From Hydractinia symbiolongicarpus (taxonomy: Eukaryota > Cnidaria > Hydrozoa > Anthoathecata > Hydractiniidae), in contig NC_079885.1 in NCBI RefSeq assembly GCF_029227915.1, positions 3,720,001-3,784,000 on the forward strand: a stretch of 64,000 nucleotides of DNA. Reading direction: 5' to 3'. Below are positions 13,863-27,900 of the stretch, one piece after another. Numbering within the stretch: the stretch's first letter is position 1; every line of letters begins with the position of its first letter. A program made the translations under genes and the position numbers. The notes under the pieces were generated by a model. That model was not told where the DNA came from, made no database searches, and saw nothing but the letters and a program-made list of their open reading frames with translations.

Positions 13863-16400
13863 ACACCGTAAGAAATTCAATGAAATGGAGTTTTTGAAAC
13901 TGTCTCTATTTCTTCATAGCGCGCTAACGGCTAGCATTTGTCCCATAGTAAAAATGACATTCTTATCTAAATTTTTATATGAAGCGCTACCACCGGGGCC
14001 AATGAAATCGCTGTGTTGCGACAATCATGTCGAGTTAAGAAGAATGTTATTTCTTGGAGTCCAATTGTCGCATTATCACATTTACCAGATCAAAGTCAAA
14101 AATCAGTTCAGTTAAGTCCCACAGTCGATCGTTTTACTGTTAAAAGCGATGCAACCGGGTAACGCCGGAAAAACATCGTTAAGTGCATAATCGTACGAAT
14201 ATGTAACGGAACCGTTGTAGTTGAAACGGACTGATACCGTTCGAAACTCAATTAAATGCAGTTTTTGAAGCTGTCTCTATTTCTTCAGCGCGCGATAACG
14301 GCTAGGATTGGTCCCACAGTACAAAAATGACTTTTATATCTAAATTTTTAAATAAAGCGCTGCCACAGCGCCCAGTGTAACTGCTGAGTTCAAGCAATCA
14401 TGTAAAATTAAGAGGAATGTTATTTCTTGGTGTTCAATTGGCTCATTTATCACATTTATAAGGTCACAGTCCAGAATCACTTCAATTAAGTCCCACAGTC
14501 AATCGTTTCACTGTTAAAAGCAATGCAACCTAGTAATATCAGAAAAATGTCGCTAGGTAAATGTTGGTACGACTATGTGACGTAACCGTTGTCACTCAAA
14601 CAAACTGATACTATTAGAAAGTCATTGAAGTGTAGTTTTTGAAACTGTCTCTATTTCTTCAGCGCGTCCTGACGGCTACGATTGGTCCCACAGTAAAAAT
14701 TGACTTATTTATCTAAGTTTTCAAATAAAGCGCTACCACAGGGTCCAGTGTAATCGCCGAGTTCCGACAATCATGTCGAGTGAAGAAGAATGTTTTTTCT
14801 TGGAGTCCAATTGTCTCATTTATCACATTTATCAGATCAAAGTCAAAAATCAGATCAATTGAGTCCCACAGTCAATCATTTCACTGTTAAAAGCGATGCA
14901 ACCTAGTAACATCAGAAAAATATCGCTAAATACATGTTCGTCCAAATATGTGACCCAACCGTTGTAACTTAAACGGTCTGACACCGTTAGAAAGTCAATA
15001 AAATGGAGTTTTTGAAACTGTCTCTATTTCTCTGGCGCGCGCTAACGGCTAGGATTTGTTCCACAGTAAAAATGACTTATTTATCTAAATTTTTTAATAA
15101 AGCGCTACCCCAGGGTCCAGTGTAATTGCTGAGTTCCGATAATCATGACGAGTTAAGAAGAATGTTTTTTCTTGGAGTCCAATTGTCTCATTTATAACAT
15201 TTATCAGATCAAAGTCAAAAATCAGTTCAATAAAGTCCCACAGTCAATCGTTTTACTGTTAAAAGCGATGCAACCTGGTAACATCGGAAAAACATCTTTA
15301 AGTTCATGATGGTAAGAATATGTGAGGGAACTGTTGTAATTGAAACGGACTGATACCGTTAGAAAGTCAATTAAATGGAGTTTTTGAAACTGTCTCTATT
15401 TCTTCAGCGCGCGAGAACGGCTAGGATTTTATCCCACAGTACAAAAATTACTTTTTCATCTAAATTTTCAATGAAAGCGCTGCCATAGCGCCCAGTGTAA
15501 CTGCTGAGTTCAAGCAATCATGTCAAATTAAGAAGAATTTTATTTCTTGGAGTTCAATTGTCTCATTTATCACATTCATAAAGTCAAAATCGGAAATCAG
15601 TTATATTAAGTCCCACAGTAAATCGTTTTACTGTTAAACGCGATACAACCTAGTAATATCCGAATACTATTGCTAAATACATGTTGGTACGAATATGTGA
15701 CGCAACCGTTGTAACTCAAACGGATTTATACCGCCAGAAGGTCAATGAAATGTAGTTTTTGAAACTGTTCCTATTTATTCAGCGCGTGCTAACGGCCAGG
15801 ATTGGTCCCACAGTAAAAAATAACTAATTTATTCAAATTTTTAAGTAAAGCATTACCACAACGCCCAGTGTAATCGCTGAATTCCGGCAATCATTTCAAA
15901 TTAAGAAGAATGGTTTTCCTTGGAGTCCAACTCGCTCAATTATCGCATTTATAAGGGCACAGTCCAGAATCAGTTCAATTAAGTCCCACAGTCAATCGTT
16001 TCACTGTTAAGAGTGGTACGACTTTGTATTATCGGAAAAAAATCCCTTAAATACATGTTGGTAAGAATATGTGACGCAACAGTTGTAATTGAAACGGATT
16101 TATACCGTTAGAAAGTCATTGAAATTTTGTTTTTAAAACTGTCTCTATTTCTTCAGCGCGCGATAAGGTCTAGGATTGGTCCTACAGTAAAAAATGACTT
16201 TTTTATCTAAATTTTCAAATGAAGTGCTACCACAGCGCCCAGTGTAACTGCTGAGATCCTGCAATCATGTCAAATTAAAAAGAATGTTATTTCTTGCAGT
16301 CCAATTTTCTCACTTATCACATTTATAAGGTCACAGTCCAAAATCAGTTCAGTTAAGTCCCACAGTCAATCGTTTCACTGTTGATAGCGATGCAACTTAG
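13863..16400 (+). repeat. Block X, third copy
   Basis: Follows 5290-7830 at a constant offset of 8573 bp. The ACCACCGGGGCC variant is at 13987, TAGGTAAATG at 14554 (5981 in copy 1) and AGATCAAAG at 14834 (6261 in copy 1). A 76-codon open frame at 13885-14115 lies in this satellite block and is not supported as a gene. Confidence 0.85.
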
Positions 16401-19400
16401 TAATATCGGAAAAAATCACTAAGTACATGTTGGTACGAATACGTGACGCAACCGATGTAACTTAAGCGGATTGACACTGTTAGAAAGTCAATGAAATATA
16501 GTATTTCAAAATGTCTCTATTTCTTCAGCGCGCGCTAACGGCTAGGATTGGTCCCACAGTTAAAAATGACTTATTTATCTAAATTTTTAAATAAAGCGCT
16601 ATCATAGGGCCGAGTGTAACTGCTGAGAGCCTGCAATCATGTCAAATTAAAAAGAATGTTATTTCTTGCCGTCCAATTGTCTCACTTATCACATTTATGA
16701 AGTCACAGTCCAAAATCAGTTCAATTAAGTCCCACAGTCAATCGTTTCACTGTTAAAAGTGATACAACCTAGTATTACCAGAAAAATATCACTTAATACA
16801 TGTTGGTACGAATATGTGACGCAACCGTTGTAAGCCAAACGGACTGATACCGTTAGAAAGTCATTGAAATGTAGTTTTTGAAACTGCCTCTATTTCTTCA
16901 ACGCGCGCTACCGGCCAGGATTGGTCCAACAGTAAAAAAAGACTTATTTATCAAAATTTTTAAATGAAGCGCTCCAAACAGCGACCAGTGCAATCGCTGA
17001 GTTCCGGCAATCATGTCAAATTAAGAAGAATGTTATTTCTTGGGGTCCATTTGGCTCACTTATCACATTTATAAGGTCACAGTCCAAAGTTACTTCAATT
17101 AATTCCCAGAGTCAATCGTTTCACTGTTAAAAGCGATACAACTTAGTAATATCGGAAAAAAATCACTAAATACATGTTGGTACGAATATGTGACGCAACC
17201 GTTGTAACTCAAGCGGATTGATACCGTTAGAAAGTCATTGAAATGTAGTTTTTAAAACTGTCTCTATTTCTTTAGCGCGCTATAACGGCCAGGATTGGTC
17301 CCACAGTAAAAAATGACCTATTTTATATAAGTTTTTAAATGAAGTGCTACCACAACGCCCAGTGTAATCGCTGAGTTCCGGCAATCATGTGAATTAAGAA
17401 GAATGTTATTCCTTGGGTCCAATTGTCTCACTTATCACATTTATAAAGTCACAGTCCAAAATCAGTTCAATTAAGTCCCACAGTCACTCGTTTCACTGTT
17501 AAAAGCGATACAACCTAGTATTACCAGAAAAAAATCACATAATACATGTTGGTATGAATTTGTGACGCAACTGTTGTAACTCAAACGGACTGATACCGTT
17601 AGAAAGACATTAAAATGTAGTTTTTGAAACTGCCTCTATTTCTTCAACGCGCGCTAACGGCCAGGATTGGTCCCACAGTAAGAAATGACTTATTTATCTA
17701 AATTTTTAAATGAAGTACCACCACAGCGCCCAGTGAAATCGGTAAATTCCAACAATCATGTCAAATTAAGAAGAATGTTATCCTTGGATCCAGTCGTCTC
17801 ATTTATCACATTTATGAGGTCAAAGACCAAAATCAGTTCAATTAAGTCCCACAGTCAATCGTTTCACTGTTAAAAGCGATGGAACCTAGTAATATCCGAA
17901 TACTACCGCTAAATACATGTTGGTACGAATATGTGACGCAACAGTTGTAACTCAAACGGACTGATACCGTTAGAAAGTCATTGAAATGTAGTTTTTGAAA
18001 CTGCTTCTATTTCTTCAACGCGTGCTAACGGCCAGGATTGGTCCCACAGTAAAAAATGACTTATTTTGTATAAATTTTTAAGTGAAGCGCTACCATAAGG
18101 CCGAGTGTAATCGCTGAATTCCAGCAATCATGACAAATTAAGAAGAATGTTATTCCTTGGAGTCCAATTGGCTCATTTATCACATTTAAAGGTCACAGTA
18201 CAGAATCACTTCAATTAAGTCCCACAGTCAATCGTTTCACTGTCAAAAGCAATACAACTTATTAATATCGGAAAAAAATCACTAAATACATGTTGGTACG
18301 AATACGTGACGCAACCTATGTAACTTAAGCGGATTGACACCGTTAGAAAGTCAATGAAATGTAGTTTTTGAAAATGTTTCTATTTCTTCAGCGCGTGCTA
18401 ACGGCTAGGATTGGTCCCACAGTACAAAATGAATTATTTATCTAAACTTTTATGTAAAGCGCTACCACAGCGCCCAGTAAAATCGGTAAATTCCAGCAAT
18501 CATGTCGATTAAAGAAGAATGTTATTTCTTGGGTCCAATTTTCTCATTTATCACATTTAAAATGTCACAGTACAGAATCACTTTCCATTAAGTCCCACAG
18601 TCAATTGTTTCACTGTCAAAAGCAATACAACTTAGTAATATCGGCAAAAAATCACTAAGTACATGTTGGTACGAATACGTGACGCAACCGATGTAACTTA
18701 AGCGGATTGACACCGTTAGAAAGTCATTAAAATGTAGTTTTCAAAAATGTTTCTATTTCTTCAGCGCGTGCTAACGGCTAGGATTAGTCCCACAGTACAA
18801 AATGACTTTTTTATCTAAACTTTTAAATAAAGCGCTACCACAGCGCCCAGTGAAATCGGTAAATTCCAGCAATCATGTCAAATTAAGAAGAATGTTATTT
18901 CTTGGGTCCAATTGTCTCACTTATCACATTTAGAAAGTCACAGTCCAAAATCAGTTCAATTAAGTCCCACAGTCAATCGTTTCACTGTTAAAAACGATGC
19001 AGCCTAGTAATATCCGAATTCTACCGCTAAATACATGTTGGTCCGAATATGTGACGCAACCGTGGTAACTCAAACGGATTTATACCGCCAGAAAGTTAAT
19101 GAAAGGTAGTTTTTAAAAATGTTTCTATTTCTTCAGCGCCTGCTAACGGCTAGGATTGGTCCCACAGTACGAAATGACTTATTTATCTAAACTTTTATAT
19201 AAAACGCTACCACAGCGCCCACTGAAATAGGTAAATTCCAGCAATCATGTCAAATTAAGAAGAATGTTATTTATTGGGTCAAATTGTCTCACTAATCACA
19301 TTTATAAGGTCACAGTCCAGAATCACTTCAATTAAGTCCCACAGTCAATCGTTTCACTGTTAAAAGCAATGCAACCTAGTAATATCAGAAAAATGTCGCT

Positions 19401-21996
19401 AGGTAAATGTTGGTACGACTATGTGACGCAACCGTTGTCACTCAAACAAACTGATACTATTAGAAAGTCATTGAAGTGTAGTTTTTGAAACTGTCTCTAT
19501 TTCTTCAGCGCGTCCTGACGGCTACGATTGGTCCCACAGTAAAAATTGACTTATTTATCTAAGTTTTCAAATGAAGCGCTACCACAGGATCCAGTGTAAT
19601 CGCTGAGTTCCGACAATCATGTCGAGTGAAGAAGAATGTTTTTTATTGGAGTCCAATTGTCTCATTTATCACATTTATCAGATCAAAGTCAAAAATCAGA
19701 TCAATTGAGTCCCACAGTCAATCATTTCACTGTTAAAAGCGATGCAACCTAGTAACATCAGAAAAATATCGCTAAATACATGTTGGTCCAAATATGTGAC
19801 CCAACCGTTGTAACTTAAACGGACTGACACCGTTAGAAAGTCAATAAAATGGAGTTTTTGAAACTGTCTCTATTTCTCCGGCGCGCGCTAACGGCTAGGA
19901 TTTGTTCCACAGTAAAAATGACTTATTTATCTAAATTTTTTAATAAAGCGCTACCCCAGGGTCCAGTGTAATTGCTGAGTTCCGACAATCATGACGAGTT
20001 AAGAAGAATGTTTTTTCTTAAAGTCCAATTGTCTCATTTATAACATTTATCAGATCAAAATCAAAAATCAGTTCAATAAAGTCCCACAGTCAATCGTTTT
20101 ACTGTTAAAAGCGATGCAACCTGGTAACATCGGAAAAACATCTTTAAGTTCATGATGGTAAGAATATGTGAGGGAACTGTTGTAATTGAAACGGACTGAT
20201 ACCGTTAGAAAGTCAATTAAATGGAGTTTTTGAAACTGTCTCTATTTCTTCAGCGCGCAATAACGGCTAGGATTTTGTCCCACAGTACAAAAATTACTTT
20301 TTCATCTAAATTTTCAAAGAAAGCGCTGCCATAGCGCCCAGTGTAACTGCTGAGTTCAAGCAATCATGTCAAATTAAAAAGAATGTTATTTCTTGCAGTC
20401 CAATTGTCTCACTTATCACATTTATGAAGTCACAGTCCAAAATCAGTTCAATTAAGTCCCACAGTCAATCGTTTCACTGTTAAAAGCGATTCAACCTAGT
20501 ATTACCAGAAAAATATCACTTAACACATGTTGGTACGAATATGTGACGCAACCGTTGTAAGCCAAACGGACTGATACCGTTAGAAAGTCATTGAAATGTA
20601 GTTTTTGAAACTGCCTCTATTTCTTCAACGCGCTATAACGGCCAGGATTGGTCCCACAGTAAAAAATGACTTATTTTATATAAGTTTTTAAATGAAGTGC
20701 TACCACAACGCCCAGTGTAATCGCTGAGTTCCGGCAATCATGTGAAATTAAGAAGAATGTTATTCCTTGGGTCCAATTGTCTCACTTATCACATTTGTAA
20801 AGTCACAGTCCAAAATCAGTTCAATTAAGTCCCACAGTCAATCGTTTCACTGTTAAAAGCGATAGAACCTAGTATTACCATAAAAAAATCACTTAATACA
20901 TGTTGGTATGAATATGTGACGCAACCGTTGTAACTCAAACGGACTGATACCGTTAGAAAGACATTAAAATGTAGTTTTTGAAACTGCCTCTATTTCTTCA
21001 ACGCGCGCTAACGGCCAGGATTGGTCCCACAGTAAGAAATGACTTATTTATCTAAATTTTTAAATGAAGTACCACCACAGCGCCCAGTGAAATCGGTAAA
21101 TTCCAACAATCATGTCAAATTAAGAAGAATGTTATCCTTGGATCCAGTCGTCTCATTTATCACATTTATGAGGTCAACGACCAAAATCAGTTCAATTAAG
21201 TCCCACAGTCAATCGTTTCACTGTTAAAAGCGATGCAACCTAGTAATATCCGAATACTACCGCTAAATACATGTTGGTACGAATATGTGACGCAACCGAT
21301 GTAACTTAAGCGGATTGACACCGTTAGAAAGTCAATGAAATGTAGTTTTTGAAAATGTTTCTATTTCTTCAGCGCGTGCTAACGGCTAGGATTGGTCCCA
21401 CAGTACAAAATGAATTATTTATCTAAACTTTTATGTAAAGCGCTACCACAGCGCCCAGTGAAATCGGTAAATTCCAGCAATCATGTCGAATAAAGAAGAA
21501 TGTTATTTCTTGGGTCCAATTTTCTCATTTATCACATTTAAAAGGTCACAGTACAGAATCACTTCAATTAAGTCCCACAGTCAATTGTTTCACTGTCAAA
21601 AGCAATACAACTTAGTAATATCGGCAAAAAATCACTAAGTACATGTTGGTACGAATACGTGACGCAACCGATGTAACTTAAGCGGATTGACACCGTTAGG
21701 AAGTCATTAAAATGTAGTTTTTAAAAATGTTTCTATTTCTTCAGCGCGTGCTAACGGCTAGGATTAGTCCCACAGTACAAAATGACTTTTTTATCTAAAC
21801 TTTTAAATAAAGCGCTACCACAGCGCCCAGTGAAATCGGTAAATTCCAGCAATCATGTCAAATTAAGAAGAATGTTATTTCTTGGGTCCAATTGTCTCAC
21901 TTATCACATTTAGAAAGTCACAGTCCAAAATCAGTTCAATTAAGTCCCACAGGCAATGGTTTCACTGTTAAAAACGATGCAGCCTAGTAATATCCG
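16401..21996 (+). repeat. Satellite sub-block, mixed subtypes, including block X fragment at 19300-20375
   Basis: About 15 monomers. The part at 19300-20375 repeats 5880-6955 (TAGGTAAATG at 19400, offset 13419). Two monomers (near 17740 and 21095) share the variant ACCACCACAGCGCCCAGTG followed by GTTATCCTTGGATCC. They leave 62-codon open frames at 17685 and 21039, which recur because the monomers are copies, not because of coding. Confidence 0.8.
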
Positions 21997-24900
21997 AATT
22001 CTACCGTTAAATACATGTTGGTCCGAATATGTGACGCAACCGTGGTAACTCAAACGGATTTATACCGCCAGAAAGTTAATGAAATGTAGTCTTTGAAACT
22101 GTTCCTATTTATTCAGCGCGTGCTAACGGCCAGGATTGGTCCCACAGTAGAAAATGACTTATTTTATATAAATTTTTAAGTGAAGCGCTACGATAGGGCC
22201 GAGTGTAATCGCTGAATTCCAGCAATCATGTCAAGCTAAGAAGAATGTTATTCCTTGGAGTCCAATTGGCTCATTTATCACATTTATAAGGTCACAGTAC
22301 AGAATCACTTCAATTAAGTCCCACAGTCAATCGTTTCACTGTCAAAAGCAATACAACTTAGTAATATCGGAAAAAAATCACTAAGTACTTGTTGGTACGA
22401 ATACGTGACGCAACCGATGTAACTTAAGTGGATTGATACCGTCAGAAAGTCATTGAAATGTAGTTTTTCAAAATGTCTCTATTTCTTCAGCGCGCGATAA
22501 CGTCTAGGATTGGTCCTACAGTAAAAAATGACTTTTTTATCTAAATTTTAAAATGAAGTGCTACCACAGCGCCCAGTGTAACTGCTGAGATCCTGCAATC
22601 ATGTCAAATTAAAAAGAATGTTATTTCTTGCAGTCAAATTGTCTCACTTATCACATTTATAAGGTCACAGTCCAAAATCAGTTCAGTTAAGTCCCACAGT
22701 CAATCGTTTAACTGTTGAAAGCGATGCAACTTAGTAATATCGGAAAAAATCACTAAGTACATTTTGGTACGAATACGTGACGCAACCGATGTAACTTAAG
22801 CGGATTGACACCGTTAGAAAGTCAATGAAAGGTAGTTTTTAAAAATGTTTCTATTTCTTCAGCGCGTGCTAACGGCTAGGATTGGTCCCACAGTACAAAA
22901 TGACTTACTTATCTAAACTTTTATATAAAACCCTACCACAGCGCCCACTGAAGTAGGTTAATTCCAGCAATCATGTCAAATTAAGAAGAATGTTATTTCT
23001 TGGGTCCAATTGTCTCACTTATCACATTTATAAGGTCACAGTCCAAAATCAGTTCAGTTAAGTCCCACAGTCAATCGTTTAACTGTTAAAAGCGATACAA
23101 CTTAGTAATATCGGAAAAAAATCACTAAGTTCATGTTGGTACGAATATGTGACGCAACCGTTGCAGTTGAAACGGACTGATACCGTTAAAAAGTCAATGA
23201 AATATAGTATTTGAAAATGTCTCTATTTCTTCAGCGCGCGCTAACGGCTAGGATTGATCCCACCGTTTAAAATGACTTATTTATCTAAATTTTTAAATAA
23301 AGCGCTATCATAGGGCCGAGTGTAATCGCTGAGATCCGGCAATCAAGTCAAATTAAGAAGAATGTTATTTCTTTCAGTCCAATTGTCTCACTCATCATAT
23401 TTATAAGGTCCCAGTCATGAATCAGTTCAATTCAGTCCCACAATCAATCGTTTCACTGTTGAAAGCGATGCAACTTAGTAATATCGGAAAAAATCACTAA
23501 GTACATGTTGGTACGAATACGTGACGCAACCGATGTAACTTAAGCGGATTGACACCGTTAGAAAGTCAATGAAAGGTAGTTTTTAAAAATGTTTCTATTT
23601 CTTCAGCGCCTTCTAACGGCTAGGATTGGTCCCACAGTACGAAATGACTTATTTATCTAACCTTTTATATAAAACGCTACCACAGCGCCCACTGAAATAG
23701 GTAAATTCCAGCAATCATGTCAAATTAAGAAGAATGTTATTTCTTGGGTCCAATTTTCTCACTTATCACATTTAGAAAGTCACAGTCCAAAATCAGTTCA
23801 ATTAAGTCCCACAGTCAATCGTTTCACTGTTAAAAACGATGCAGCCTAGTAATATCCGAATTCTACCGTTAAATACATGTTGGTCCGAATATGTGACGCA
23901 ACCGTGGTAACTCAAACGGATTTATACCGCCAGAAAGTTAATGAAATGTAGTCTTTGAAACTGTTCCTATTTATTCAGCGCGTGCTAACGGCCAGGATTG
24001 GTCCCACAGTAGAAAATGACTTATTTTATATAAATTTTTAAGTGAAGCGCTACCACGGCGCCCAGTGTAATCGCTGAGCTCCGGCAATCATCTCAAATTA
24101 GGAAGAATGTTATTTCTTGGGTCCAATTGTCTCACTTATCACATTTAGAAAGTCACAGTCCAAAATCAGTTCAATTAAGTCCCACAGGCAATCGTTTCAC
24201 TGTTAAAAACGATGCAGCCTAGTAATATCCGAATTCTACCGTTAAATACATGTTGGTCCGAATATGTGACGCAACCGTGGTAACTCAAACGGATTTATAC
24301 CGCCAGAAAGTTAATGAAATGTAGTCTTTGAAACTGTTCCTATTTATTCAGCGCGTGCTAACGGCCAGGATTGGTCCCACAGTAGAAAATGACTTATTTT
24401 ATATAAATTTTTAAGTGAAGCGCTACGATAGGGCCGAGTGTAATCGCTGAATTCCAGCAATCATGTCAAGCTAAGAAGAATGTTATTCCTTGGAGTCCAA
24501 TTGGCTCATTTATCACATTTATAAGGTCACAGTACAGAATCACTTCAATTAAGTCCCACAGTCAATCGTTTCACTGTCAAAAGCAATACAACTTAGTAAT
24601 ATCGGAAAAAAATCACTAAGTACTTGTTGGTATGCATACGTGACGCAACCGATGTAACTTAAGTGGACTGATACCGTCAGAAAGTCATTGAAATGTAGTT
24701 TTTCAAAATGTCTCTATTTCTTCAGCGCGCGATAACGTCTAGGATTGGTCCTACAGTAAAAAATGACTTTTTTATCTAAATTTTAAAATGAAGTGCTACC
24801 ACAGCGTCCAGTGTAACTGCTGAGATCCTGCAATCATGTCAAATTAAAAAGAATGTTATTTCTTGCAGTCCAATTGTCTCACTTATCACATTTATAAGGT

Positions 24901-27900
24901 CACAGTCCAAAATCAGTTCAGTTAAGTCCCACAGTCAATCGTTTAACTGTTGAAAGCGATGCAACTTAGTAATATCGGAAAAAATCACTAAGTACATTTT
25001 GGTACGAATACGTGACGCAACCGATGTAACTTAAGCGGATTGACACCGTTAGAAAGTCAATGAAAGGTAGTTTTTAAAAATGTTTCTATTTCTTCAGCGC
25101 GTGCTAACGGCTAGGATTGGTCCCACAGTACAAAATGACTTACTTATCTAAACTTTTATATAAAACGCTACCACAGCGCCCACTGAAGTAGGTTAATTCC
25201 AGCAATCATTTCAAATTAAGAAGAATGTTATTTCTTGGGTCCAATTGTCTCACTTATCACATTTATAAGGTCACAGTCCAAAATCAGTTCAGTTAAGTCC
25301 CACAGTCAATCGTTTAACTGTTAAAAGCGATACAACTTAGTAATATCGGAAAAAAATTACTAAGTTCATGTTGGTACGAATATGTGACGCAACCGTTGCA
25401 GTTGAAACGGACTGATACCGTTAGAAAGTCAATGAAATATAGTATTTGAAAATGTCTCTATTTCTTCAGCGCGCGCTAACGGCTAGGATTGGTCCCACCG
25501 TTTAAAATGACTTATTTATCTAAATTTTTAAATAAAGCGCTATCATAGGGCCGAGTGTAATCGCTGAGATCCGGCAATCAAGTCAAATTAAGAAGAATGT
25601 TATTTCTTTCAGTCCAATTGTCTCACTTATCATATTTATAAGGTCACAGTCATGAATCAGTTCAATTCAGTCCCACAATCAATCGTTTCACTGTTAAAAG
25701 CGATGCAACTTAGTAATATCGGAAAAAATCACTAAGTACATGTTGGTACGAATACGTGACGCAACCGATGTAACTTAAGCGGATTGACACCGTTAGAAAG
25801 TCAATGAAAGGTAGTTTTTAAAAATGTTTCTATTTCTTCAGCGCCTTCTAACGGCTAGGATTGGTTCCACAGTACGAAATGACTTATTTATCTAACCTTT
25901 TATATAAAACGCTACCACAGCGCCCACTGAAATAGGTAAATTCCAGCAATCATGTCAAATTAAGAAGAATGTTATTTCTTGGGACCAATTTTCTCACTTA
26001 TCACATTTAGAAAGTCACAGTCCAAAATCAGTTCAATTAAGTCCCACAGTCAATCGTTTCACTGTTAAAAACGATGCAGCCTAGTAATATCCGAATTCTA
26101 CCGTTAAATACATGTTGGTCCGAATATGTGACGCAACCGTGGTAACTCAAACGGATTTATACCGCCAGAAAGTTAATGAAATGTAGTCTTTGAAACTGTT
26201 CCTATTTATTCAGCGCGTGCTAACGGCCAGGATTGGTCCCACAGTAGAAAATGACTTATTTTATATAAATTTTTAAGTGAAGCGCTACCATAGGGCCGAG
26301 TGTAATCGCTGAATTCCAGCAATCATGTCAAGCTAAGAAGAATGTTATTCCTTGGAGTCCAATTGGCTAATTTATCACATTTATAAGGTCACAGTACAGA
26401 ATCACTTCAATTAAGTCCCACAGTCAATCGTTTCACTGTCAAAAGCAATACAACTTAGCAATATCGGAAAAAAATCACTAAGTACTTGTTGGTACGAATA
26501 CGTGACGCAACCGATGTAACTTAAGCGGACTGATACCGTCAGAAAGTCATTGAAATGTAGTTTTTCAAAATGTCTCTATTTCTTCAGCGCGCGATAACGT
26601 CTAGGATTGGTCCTACAGTAAAAAATGACTTTTTTATCTAAATTTTAAAATGAAGTGCTACCACAGCGCCCAGTGTAACTGCTGAGATCCTGCAATCATG
26701 TCAAATTAAAAAGAATGTTATTTCTTGCAGTCCAATTGTCTCACTTATCACATTTATAAGGTCACAGTCCAAAATCAGTTCAGTTAAGTCCCACAGTCAA
26801 TCGTTTAACTGTTGAAAGCGATGCAACTTAGTAATATCGGAAAAAATCACTAAGTACATTTTGGTACGAATACGTGACGCAACCAATGTAACTTAAGCGG
26901 ATTGACACCGTTAGAAAGTCAATGAAAGGTAGTTTTTAAAAATGTTTCTATTTCTTCAGCGCGTGCTAACGGCTAGGATTGGTCCCACAGTACAAAATGA
27001 CTTACTTATCTAAACTTTTATATAAAACGCTACCACAGCGCCCACTGAAGTAGGTTAATTCCAGCAATCATGTCAAATTAAGAAGAATGTTATTTCTTGG
27101 GTCCAATTGTCTCACTTATCACATTTATAAGGTCACAGTCCAAAATCAGTTCAGTTAAGTCCCACAGTCAATCGTTTAACTGTTAAAAGCGATACAACTT
27201 AGTAATATCGGAAAAAAATCACTAAGTTCATGTTGGTACGAATATGTGACGCAACCGTTGCAGTTGAAACGGACTGATACCGTTAGAAAGTCAATGAAAT
27301 ATAGTATTTGAAAATGTCTCTATTTCTTCAGCGCGCGCTAACGGCTAGGATTGGTCCCACCGTTTAAAATGACTTATTTATCTAAATTTTTAAATAAAGC
27401 GCTATCATAGGGCCGAGTGTAATCGCTGAGATCCGGCAATCAAGTCAAATTAAGAAGAATGTTATTTCTTTCAGTCCAATTGTCTCACTTATCATATTTA
27501 TAAGGTCACAGTCATGAATCAGTTCAATTCAGTCCCACAATCAATCGTTTCACTGTTAAAAGCGATGCAACTTAGTAATATCGGAAAAAATCACTAAGTA
27601 CATGTTGGTACGAATACGTGACGCAACCGATGTAACTTAAGCGGATTAACAACGTTAGAAAGTCAATGAAAGGTAGTTTTTAAAAATGTTTCTATTTCTT
27701 CAGCGCCTTCTAACGGCTAGGATTGGTCCCACAGTACGAAATGACTTATTTATCTAACCTTTTATATAAAACGCTACCACAGCGCCCACTGAAATAGGTA
27801 AATTCCAGCAATCATGTCAAATTAAGAAGAATGTTATTTCTTGGGTCCAATTTTCTCACTTATCACATTTAGAGAGTCACAGTCCAAAATCAGTTCAATT

